From: Oscillospiraceae bacterium UBA3851
Lineage (GTDB): Bacteria > Bacillota > Clostridia > Oscillospirales > Oscillospiraceae
Length of the DNA stretch: 13,175 nucleotides
NCBI GenBank assembly: GCA_002392625.1
Contig: DGHJ01000028.1
Location: 8,517-21,691 of the forward strand
Direction: 5' to 3'
Under the pieces are notes generated by a model. The model saw nothing but the letters and a program-made list of their open reading frames with translations, did no database searches and had not been told where the DNA came from. The translations under genes and the position numbers were made by a program. Positions 8,126 to 13,175 of this stretch are shown piece after piece. The stretch's first letter is position 1. Every line of letters starts with the position of its first letter.

Positions 8126-8842
8126 ATGCGCAAGGACGGCAGAAAGTTCAACGAGCTGCGCCCCGTGACCATCACAACGGGCTTTGTCAAGTACGCCGAA
8201 GGCTCTGTCCTGATCCAGTGCGGCGACACCAAGGTGCTGTGCAACGCCTCGGTGGAGGACCGGGTCCCGCCCCACGTGCGCCCCGGCTGCGGCTGGGTCA
8301 CGGCGGAGTACTCCATGCTGCCCCGCGCAAACCGTGAGCGCAGCCGCCGGGACATCGACAAGCTGAAGCTCAGCTCCCGCAGCGCCGAGATCCAGCGGCT
8401 CATTGGCCGCAGCCTCCGGGCCGCCGTGGATCTCAAGGCCCTTGGCGAGCGCACTGTCACCATTGACTGCGACGTGCTCCAGGGCGACGGCGGCACCCGC
8501 ACCGCCAGCGTCACCGGCGGCTTCATCGCCCTGGCTCTGGCCTGCAAAAAGCTGGTGGAGGACGGCGACCTGGGCAGCAGCCCCATCCGCCACTTTGTCG
8601 CCGGCGTCAGCGCCGGCATCGTGGACGACGAACTGCTGCTGGATCTGCCCTATGTCGAGGACAGTCGCGCCCAGGTGGATCTCAACTGCATCATGAACGA
8701 GCTGGGGGAGATCATCGAGCTGCAGGGAACCGGCGAGGGCCGTGCCTTCACCGTGCGGGAGCAGCAGGAGCTGCTGGACCTGTGCGCCAAGGGCAACCGG
8801 GAGCTGATCGCCCGGCAGCGTGAGATCATCGGGAGGCTGTAA
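8126..8842 (+). CDS. rph: Ribonuclease PH
   Basis: A 238-residue phosphate-dependent 3'-5' exoribonuclease that trims tRNA 3' ends and normally works as a hexameric ring in the cytosol. Diagnostic stretches are MRKDGRKFNELRPV at the start, WVTAEYSMLPRA (57-68), SAEIQRLIGRSLRAAVD (86-102), the phosphate-binding QGDGGTRTASVTGG (119-132), and LDLPYVEDSRAQVDLN (172-187) with the acidic residues expected at the active site. The ATG at 8126 follows AGGGAGGGG (8111-8119); the frame is open further upstream inside ftsY but lacks a site there. Its TAA overlaps the next gene's ATG by one base (TAATG), indicating translational coupling. Slightly shorter than many RNase PH proteins (about 240-255 residues), with no core motif missing. 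Confidence 0.96.
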   Translation: MRKDGRKFNELRPVTITTGFVKYAEGSVLIQCGDTKVLCNASVEDRVPPHVRPGCGWVTAEYSMLPRANRERSRRDIDKLKLSSRSAEIQRLIGRSLRAAVDLKALGERTVTIDCDVLQGDGGTRTASVTGGFIALALACKKLVEDGDLGSSPIRHFVAGVSAGIVDDELLLDLPYVEDSRAQVDLNCIMNELGEIIELQGTGEGRAFTVREQQELLDLCAKGNRELIARQREIIGRL

Positions 8843-9201
8843 TGGAGTGTCCCTATTGTAAAAAGGAGATGCGTGAGGGCTTTCTCTACGCCAGCCAGAG
8901 CGCACCGGTCTGGTGCCCCGGCCCTGCCAACGAGCCTTTTCCGCCCGATTCCAGCATGAATCTGACGGAGCCGGGCCTCTTCACTGAGAAGCGGGCGGAA
9001 TCCTGGTACTGCCAGGACTGCAAGATCCTGATCACACCTGTCCGTGAATATGAAACCAATTGGGACAGAATGAAGGACAAGTGGAAAAGCTTTACAGAAA
9101 AGCTGGCCAAGGACCGGGAGGAACGGGCCGAGGAACACCGAGAGCAGCTGCAGGAGAAGGCCCGGAATAAGAGACGAAAAAGCGATCCCTGGGAGGGTTG
9201 A
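8842..9201 (+). CDS. Small zinc-ribbon protein of unknown function (DUF6487/PF20097-like)
   Basis: A 119-residue protein with no known function. The N-terminal 65 residues carry two CxxC pairs, C3/C6 (MECPYCKKEM) and C57/C60 (WYCQDCK), the pattern of a one-zinc ribbon, with a proline-rich middle (CPGPANEPFPPD). From about residue 74 it becomes a highly charged, probably helical tail (KEL/EER/KRR-rich) ending in DPWEG. I recognise the layout as like the DUF6487 family by motif memory; a profile search would confirm. The start is coupled to rph (TAATG), with GGGAGG (8831-8836) inside the rph end, and rdgB starts 2 nt after its stop. The position between rph and rdgB, often direct neighbours in Bacillota, suggests co-expression with RNA/nucleotide housekeeping; a role in RNA binding is only a guess from the basic tail. 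Confidence 0.75.
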   Translation: MECPYCKKEMREGFLYASQSAPVWCPGPANEPFPPDSSMNLTEPGLFTEKRAESWYCQDCKILITPVREYETNWDRMKDKWKSFTEKLAKDREERAEEHREQLQEKARNKRRKSDPWEG

Positions 9202-9203
9202 AT

Positions 9204-9812
9204 ATGAAATTCGTATTGGCGTCCCACAACCGTGGGAAACTGAAGGAGATGCAGGAGATCCTGTCCGAGCAGGGCGTGGAGGTGGTCCTCCAGTCCGATC
9301 TGGGCCTCAGCCTGGAGCCGGAGGAGACTGGCGATACGTTTCTGGAGAACGCCGCCATTAAGGCCAGAGCGGTCATGGAGGCCAGCGGCCTCCCCGCCAT
9401 TGCCGACGACAGCGGCCTGTGCGTGGACGCTCTCAACGGCGCGCCCGGCGTCTATTCCGCCCGCTACGGCGGATTGGACGACGACGCAGCCCGCTACCGT
9501 CTGCTTTTGAACAATCTCCGGGGCGCCACCAGCCGCACCGCCCATTTCCACTGCGCCGTGGTGTGCTGCTTCCCCAATGGCGATGCCGTCACCGCCGAGG
9601 GCGAGTGCCCCGGAACCATTGCCTTCGCCCCTAGGGGGGAGGGCGGCTTCGGCTACGATCCCGTGTTTTTCGTGCCGGAATTGAGAAAGACCTTCGCCCA
9701 GCTGACGGCGGAGGAGAAGAACGCCATTTCCCACCGCGGCAACGCGTTGCGCGCTTTTGCGGTGGAGTTACAGGACTATATGGAGAAGAATGGATATGGA
9801 ACTGACAAGTAA
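9204..9812 (+). CDS. rdgB: XTP/dITP diphosphatase (RdgB/HAM1 family)
   Basis: A 202-residue pyrophosphatase that hydrolyses the non-canonical nucleotides dITP, XTP and ITP to monophosphates, keeping deaminated purines out of DNA and RNA. Family motifs in order: ASHNRGKLKEM (6-16, substrate phosphate contacts), ETGDTFLENAAIKA (41-54), ADDSGLCVDALNGAPGVYSARY (67-88, with the catalytic and metal aspartates D68/D69), GEGGFGYDPVF (145-155, base recognition) and SHRGNAL (176-182). The ATG at 9204 is chosen: GGGAGGG (9191-9197) is 6 nt away, while the in-frame TTG at 9198 overlaps the previous stop. Its 3' end overlaps yhbY by 23 nt. Confidence 0.96.
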   Translation: MKFVLASHNRGKLKEMQEILSEQGVEVVLQSDLGLSLEPEETGDTFLENAAIKARAVMEASGLPAIADDSGLCVDALNGAPGVYSARYGGLDDDAARYRLLLNNLRGATSRTAHFHCAVVCCFPNGDAVTAEGECPGTIAFAPRGEGGFGYDPVFFVPELRKTFAQLTAEEKNAISHRGNALRAFAVELQDYMEKNGYGTDK

Positions 9813-10116
9813 GCAGAGAGCGCAGCTGCGCGCCATTGCCTCCGGCGAGGACACCATCCTCCACGTGGGCAAGGACGGCATCGGCGACAACCTCATCAAG
9901 CAGGCCGACGATGCCCTGGAGGCACGCGAGCTCATAAAGGGCCGGGTGCTGGAAAACAGCCTCTATACCGCTCGCGAGGCTGCAGAGGAGCTCAGTCGTC
10001 TGACACGCAGCGAGGTGGTGCAGGTCATCGGCAGCAGGTTCGTGCTGTACCGGTATCAGCACAACAAGGAAAAGCGGAAGATCGAGCTGGTCCGTGACCG
10101 GAAGAAGAGTGTCTGA
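9790..10116 (+). CDS. yhbY: CRM-domain RNA-binding protein YhbY
   Basis: A 108-residue single-domain CRM (YhbY) protein, associated with pre-50S ribosomal particles in bacteria. Visible motifs are LTSKQRAQLRAIA (5-17), the HVGKDGIG loop (25-32, the GxxG-like RNA-contact loop), ELIKGRVLENS (47-57) and the closing VQVIGSRFVLYRY (77-89); the last 18 residues are a basic tail (NKEKRKIELVRDRKKSV). Start chosen at ATG 9790 with GGAG at 9782-9785; a second in-frame ATG at 9796 is almost as good, so the N terminus may be two residues shorter. The 5' end lies inside rdgB. It directly precedes nadD, as in the Bacillus yhbY-nadD-yqeK-rsfS cluster. Confidence 0.93.
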   Translation: MDMELTSKQRAQLRAIASGEDTILHVGKDGIGDNLIKQADDALEARELIKGRVLENSLYTAREAAEELSRLTRSEVVQVIGSRFVLYRYQHNKEKRKIELVRDRKKSV

Positions 10117-10117
10117 T

Positions 10118-11680
10118 ATGCGCATCGGCATCTACGGGGGCACCTTCAACCCCATCCACCGGGGCCACCTGACCGCCGCAAAGGCCGCGGCGGAGCAGCT
10201 GGGCCTTGACAAGCTGCTTCTTGTCCCCGCCAACGTGCCGCCCCACAAACAATTGCCGGAGGGCAGCGCCTCGCCCAGCCAGCGCCTGGAGATGACGGTG
10301 CTGGCCACGGCGGAGCTTGACTGTAAGGCGGAAGTCCTTGACATTGAGCTTCGCAGAACGGGGAAGAGCTATACCAGCGATACGCTCCGCGCCCTCCGGG
10401 AGCAGTACCCGGACGACGAGCTGTGGCTGCTGATGGGGTCGGACATGTTCCTCTCGCTCCATAGCTGGCATGAGCCGGAGGTGATTCTGTCCCTGGTGAA
10501 CGTGGGCGCCTTCAGCCGCGTGGCGGGGGACGAGGACGAGGTTTTTGCCGCACAGAAGGCCCGTTTGGAGCAGCAGTTCGGCGCCACCGTCGCTACGGTG
10601 GATAACCGGGAGGTCATCGAGGTCTCCTCTACGGACGTCCGCAGCGCTTTGCCGACCGGCGAGGGCAGGGACATGCTCCCTGAGGCGGTGTATGGCTATA
10701 TCCTGCGCGAACACCTCTACGGAACCAACTGTGATTTGAAGCACCTGACGCCGGAGGAGCTGCGGCCCATCGCGCTGAGCTATCTCAAGCCCAAGCGGAT
10801 GCCCCACGTGCTGGGCACGGAGGCCGAGGCCGTCCGCCTTGCCGTGCAGTACGGCGCCGACGTCACTGAAGCGCGCATCGCCGCCCTGCTCCACGACTGC
10901 ACCAAAAAGCTGGAGCTCCGGGAGCAGCTGGCCCTGTGCGAGCATTACGGCATCGAGCTGGACGAACTGGAGCGAAAGGCCCTGAAGCTGCTCCACAGCA
11001 AGACCGGCGCCGCCGTCGCCCGCGACGTGTTCGGCGTCAGCGACGCGGTGTACGGGGCCATTTTGTGGCACACCACCGGCAAGCCTGACATGACCCTGCT
11101 GGAGAAGATCATCTATCTCGCCGATTATATCGAGCCGACCCGCGATTTTCCCGGTGTGGAGGAGCTGCGCAAGACCGTTCACGCCGACCTGGACGAGGGG
11201 TTGCTGATGGGCCTCAATATGACCATCCGCGAGATGGAGGAGATGGGCAATCCGATCCATAAAAACACCCGCGAGGCGCGGGATTATCTACTGAAGAACG
11301 GGGGAACGACTATGAAGACACCCAAAGACCTGGCCCTGATGGCCGCCAGGGCCCTGGACGACAAGAAGGCAAAGGACATTCAGGTGCTGGAGATCACCGA
11401 CCTCACCACGCTGGCCGACTATTTCGTCATCGCCACCGGCTCCAGCAACACCCAGATCAACGCGCTGGTGGACAACGTGGAGAAGGAGCTTCACCAGCAG
11501 GCGGGGGAGGAGCCCCTGCACCGGGAGGGCTACCGGGGCGGCACCTGGGTCCTGCTGGACTACGGCTGCATCGCTGTCCACGTGTTCAACGCTGAGAACC
11601 GCCAGTTCTACGGCCTGGAGCACCTGTGGCGCGACGGCAAAAAGGTGGACCTGACAGGCGTACTGGGGGAGAAGGAGTAA
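10118..11680 (+). CDS. Trifunctional fusion: NadD (nicotinate-nucleotide adenylyltransferase) - YqeK (HD-domain Ap4A hydrolase) - RsfS (ribosomal silencing factor)
   Basis: One 520-residue frame holds three complete domains that are usually separate genes. Residues 1-201: NadD, with GGTFNPIHRGHL (7-18, nucleotidyl-transfer HxGH), GSDMFLSLHSWHEPE and SSTDVRSALPTG (170-181); it adenylylates nicotinate mononucleotide in NAD synthesis. Residues about 206-395: YqeK HD hydrolase, with H230, H259-D260, H293, H318 and D336 (LADYIEP) as metal ligands; family members cleave Ap4A symmetrically. Residues 399-520: RsfS (DYFVIATGSSNTQINALVDNVE, EGYRGGTWVLLDYG, HVFNAENRQFYGLEHLW), which binds uL14 and blocks subunit joining in starvation. 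The start ATG is 1 nt after yhbY. RsfS has its own ATG at 11312 with a weak GGGGGAA upstream, so separate RsfS could also be made. With four rather than five G at 11300-11304, YqeK would end in a TGA overlapping this ATG. Confidence 0.9.
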   Translation: MRIGIYGGTFNPIHRGHLTAAKAAAEQLGLDKLLLVPANVPPHKQLPEGSASPSQRLEMTVLATAELDCKAEVLDIELRRTGKSYTSDTLRALREQYPDDELWLLMGSDMFLSLHSWHEPEVILSLVNVGAFSRVAGDEDEVFAAQKARLEQQFGATVATVDNREVIEVSSTDVRSALPTGEGRDMLPEAVYGYILREHLYGTNCDLKHLTPEELRPIALSYLKPKRMPHVLGTEAEAVRLAVQYGADVTEARIAALLHDCTKKLELREQLALCEHYGIELDELERKALKLLHSKTGAAVARDVFGVSDAVYGAILWHTTGKPDMTLLEKIIYLADYIEPTRDFPGVEELRKTVHADLDEGLLMGLNMTIREMEEMGNPIHKNTREARDYLLKNGGTTMKTPKDLALMAARALDDKKAKDIQVLEITDLTTLADYFVIATGSSNTQINALVDNVEKELHQQAGEEPLHREGYRGGTWVLLDYGCIAVHVFNAENRQFYGLEHLWRDGKKVDLTGVLGEKE

Positions 11681-11690
11681 TCTCCCCTTG
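11666..11690 (+). terminator. Weak hairpin over the rsfS stop codon
   Basis: GGGGAGA (11666-11672) pairs with TCTCCCC (11681-11687) around an 8-nt loop holding the TAA stop (11678-11680). Only two T follow before the -35 box of the leuS promoter, so it may be a poor terminator or an RNA 3'-end stabiliser for the smc operon transcript. Confidence 0.4.
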
Positions 11691-11716
11691 ACAAACCCAC
11701 CCGCACCGCATAAAAT
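11688..11716 (+). promoter_or_regulatory. Sigma-A promoter of the leuS T-box transcript
   Basis: Consensus TTGACA (11688-11693), 17-bp spacer, TAAAAT (11711-11716). The predicted start near 11723 lies a few bases before T-box Stem I. The -35 box begins directly after the hairpin covering the rsfS stop. Confidence 0.85.
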
Positions 11717-11722
11717 AGATAT

Positions 11723-11970
11723 GTTATCGAGCAAACGACTGAGAAGGGAAAAAGGACGGGACATTCTGCCCCAAGAGAGCCGGCGGCTGGTGTGAGCCGG
11801 CGGAGAAGCCCGTCTGTACTGGCCCCGGAGTCTCCCGCCTGAACAGGGCGGAACGGACCGCGCCCCGTTACCGGCGCACCTGAGGCCGCCTTGCGCGGCG
11901 AAGCAGGGTGGTACCGCGTGATCTGACATGACGCCCCTGACCGGAGTTCTCCGGCCGGGGGCTTTTATTA
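11723..11970 (+). promoter_or_regulatory. T-box riboswitch (tRNA-Leu sensing), leuS leader
   Basis: The conserved T-box AGGGTGGTACCGCG (11905-11918) is exact; its CCGCG (11914-11918) can pair with CGCGG (11894-11898) to form the antiterminator, and the UGGU at 11909-11912 matches an ACCA tRNA end, as expected for discriminator A of tRNA-Leu. Upstream, Stem I can be drawn: GACT with AGTC at its base, GGG with CCC, then GGACGGG with CCCGTCT above the internal loop, and the conserved AGAGAGCC distal region (from 11774). The 3' side of the specifier loop reads GUACUGG, so CUG (11819-11821, Leu) is the likely specifier, consistent with leuS downstream. Uncharged tRNA-Leu should favour readthrough. 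The structure is hand-folded; the T-box call itself is firm. Confidence 0.92.
11933..11966 (+). terminator. T-box attenuator terminator
   Basis: GCCCCTGACCGG (11933-11944) pairs with CCGGCCGGGGGC (11951-11962), with one G-U pair, one mismatch and a 6-nt loop, followed by TTTTATTAT. This is the premature terminator expected just after the T-box sequence. Confidence 0.88.
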
Positions 11971-11984
11971 TCCCGTGAGGAAGA

Positions 11985-12020
11985 CGGATTGCCACGGGCC
12001 TGCGGCCCTCGCAATGACAG
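11985..12020 (+). repeat. REP-like palindrome, copy 2 (left member of inverted pair)
   Basis: Outer arms ATTGC (11988-11992) and GCAAT (12011-12015); inner arms GGGCC (11996-12000) and GGCCC (12004-12008) around TGC. The ends GGATTGCCACG and CTCGCAATGACAG recur, with small changes, in copy 1 (minus strand) and in the reverse complement of copy 3. It lies after the T-box terminator and so is transcribed only when leuS is read through. Confidence 0.8.
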
Positions 12021-12033
12021 AAGAAGATTTGAC

Positions 12034-12069
12034 CTGTCATTCCGAGGAGCGAAGCGACGTGGGAATCCG
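12034..12069 (-). repeat. REP-like palindrome, copy 3 (right member of inverted pair)
   Basis: Read on the minus strand the 35-nt core has the same layout as copy 2: GGATTCCCACG at one end, CTCGGAATGACAG at the other, with a different 11-nt centre (GC-GAA-GC on the + strand). Its outer arms are ATTCC (12039-12043) and GGAAT (12062-12066). Copies 2 and 3 are 13 nt apart and can also pair with each other into one long imperfect hairpin in the leuS leader. TGGGAAT (12060-12066) has a further complement at 12081-12087. Confidence 0.8.
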
Positions 12070-12129
12070 TAATATCCAATATTCCCAATACCTGTCAAGT
12101 AAAATACATTCACATAAAGGAGCAATCAA

Positions 12130-13175
12130 ATGAAGTACGATTTTGCCGCCATTGAGAAAAAATGGCAGGAGCGGTGGGAGCAGACCAAGCCCTACGCCGC
12201 CGTGACCGGGGACAAGCGCCCCAAGTTCTACGCGCTGGTGGAGTTCCCCTATCCCAGCGCCGCCGGCCTCCACGTGGGCCATCCCCGTCCCTACACCGCT
12301 CTGGACATCATTGCCCGCAAAAAGCGAATGGACGGGTACAACGTGCTGTTCCCCATCGGCTTTGACGCCTTCGGCCTGCCCACGGAGAACTTCGCCATCA
12401 AGAACCACATCCACCCCGCCATCGTCACCAAAAGGAACATCGAGAACTTCACCCGCCAGCTGAAGATGCTGGGCTACAGCTTTGACTGGGACCGGGTGGT
12501 GGACACCACCGACCCCAGCTATTACCGCTGGACCCAGTGGATCTTCCTGCAGATGTTCAAGAAGGGCCTGGCCTACAAGGCCACCATGCCCGTCAACTGG
12601 TGCACCAGCTGCAAGTGCGTCCTGGCCAATGAAGAGGTGGTGGAGGGCGTCTGCGAGCGCTGCGGCAGTCCGGTGATCCGCAAGGAGAAGAGCCAGTGGA
12701 TGCTGGCCATCACCAAGTACGCCGATCGCCTGGTGGACGATCTGGACGGCGTGGACTTTATCGACCGGGTCAAGACCCAGCAGCGCAACTGGATCGGCCG
12801 CTCCTCCGGCACCGAGGTCACCTTCCAGACCAACATGGGCAAGCCGGTCACCGTCTACACCACCCGTGCCGACACCCTGTTCGGCGTCACCTATACCGTC
12901 ATCTCCCCGGAGCATCCGCTGCTGAAGGAGTGGCGCGACCGCATCGCCAACTGGGACGAGGTGGCCGCCTATCAGGCCCAGGCCGCCCGCAAGTCCGACT
13001 TCGAGCGGGGTGAGCTGAACAAGGACAAGACCGGCGTCCGCCTCCAGGGCGTGGAGGTCACCAACCCCGCCACCGGCAAGGTGGTGCCCATGTTCGTCTC
13101 CGACTACGTGCTCATGGGCTACGGCACCGGCATCGTCATGGGCGTGCCCGGCCACGACCAGCGCGACTGGGAGTT
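12130..13175 (+). CDS. leuS: Leucyl-tRNA synthetase, N-terminal part (3' end outside window)
   Basis: An open frame runs from ATG 12130 to the window end (348 codons plus two bases, no stop). It is class Ia LeuRS: the HIGH-type signature HVGH (48-51) within EFPYPSAAGLHVGHPRPYTALD, GFDAFGLPTENFAIK (77-91), a zinc knuckle with C158, C161, C175 and C178 (NWCTSCK, CERCGS), and the start of the CP1 editing domain with the threonine-rich YTTRADTLFG (243-252) and MGVPGHDQRDWE (337-348), which includes the aspartates used to clear mischarged tRNA. The KMSKS loop and anticodon domain lie beyond the window. AAAGGAG (12116-12122) is 7 nt before the ATG. Expression should depend on the T-box upstream. 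The PTENFAIK form instead of PAEN-A puts it in a LeuRS subgroup I associate with Clostridia, from memory. Confidence 0.96.
   Translation, partial: MKYDFAAIEKKWQERWEQTKPYAAVTGDKRPKFYALVEFPYPSAAGLHVGHPRPYTALDIIARKKRMDGYNVLFPIGFDAFGLPTENFAIKNHIHPAIVTKRNIENFTRQLKMLGYSFDWDRVVDTTDPSYYRWTQWIFLQMFKKGLAYKATMPVNWCTSCKCVLANEEVVEGVCERCGSPVIRKEKSQWMLAITKYADRLVDDLDGVDFIDRVKTQQRNWIGRSSGTEVTFQTNMGKPVTVYTTRADTLFGVTYTVISPEHPLLKEWRDRIANWDEVAAYQAQAARKSDFERGELNKDKTGVRLQGVEVTNPATGKVVPMFVSDYVLMGYGTGIVMGVPGHDQRDWE

Noticed and set aside
1..13175. Phage, defence, CRISPR, transposase or tRNA/rRNA genes
   Set aside because: Nearly every base is accounted for by housekeeping genes or their leaders. I found no spacer-repeat arrays, integrase, transposase, tRNA or rRNA sequence.

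Overview
The window is a dense, GC-rich stretch of core bacterial genes, all on the + strand. Several features point to a high-GC member of the Bacillota, most likely an Oscillospiraceae-like clostridium: a T-box leader in front of leuS, a TepA-type ClpP homologue, the smc-ftsY pair, the yhbY-nadD-yqeK-rsfS order, strong AGGAGG ribosome binding sites and strong C/G third-position bias. The lineage is an inference from gene content; no rRNA or other marker is present to prove it.

Layout. (1) Positions 1-2593: the end of a fused Sua5/CoaE protein (tRNA threonylcarbamoylation plus the last step of CoA synthesis), overlapped by an M18 aminopeptidase. A REP-like palindrome and a perfect bidirectional terminator (2693-2727) follow. 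(2) 2778-3494: tepA, a ClpP-like protease, probably ending at a hairpin that covers its stop codon. (3) 3535-3658: a 28-bp-period tandem duplication and a near-consensus promoter (TTGAAA, 17 bp, TGC-TATACT) that drives the main operon. (4) 3659-11680: one tightly packed operon, smc, ftsY, rph, a small zinc-ribbon gene, rdgB, yhbY, and a single reading frame coding for NadD, YqeK and RsfS domains. Gaps are 16 nt or less, or genes overlap. (5) 11681-12129: a 449-nt intergenic region with a sigma-A promoter, a T-box riboswitch with terminator, and a pair of inverted REP-like palindromes between the terminator and the leuS start. (6) 12130-13175: the first 348 codons of leuS, running off the window.

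The main operon joins chromosome condensation (Smc), co-translational membrane targeting (FtsY), tRNA 3' processing (RNase PH), nucleotide-pool cleaning (RdgB), ribosome assembly and silencing (YhbY, RsfS), NAD synthesis (NadD) and Ap4A hydrolysis (YqeK). This resembles several housekeeping clusters known separately in Bacillota, run together.

I see no phage, defence, CRISPR or transposase genes. The observations most worth a second look are: the NadD-YqeK-RsfS triple fusion, which depends on a run of five G at 11300-11304 (four G would restore a normal ATGA stop/start overlap); the three REP-like palindromes, two of which show a compensatory base-pair change; the Sua5-CoaE fusion; and the duplicated element in front of smc.
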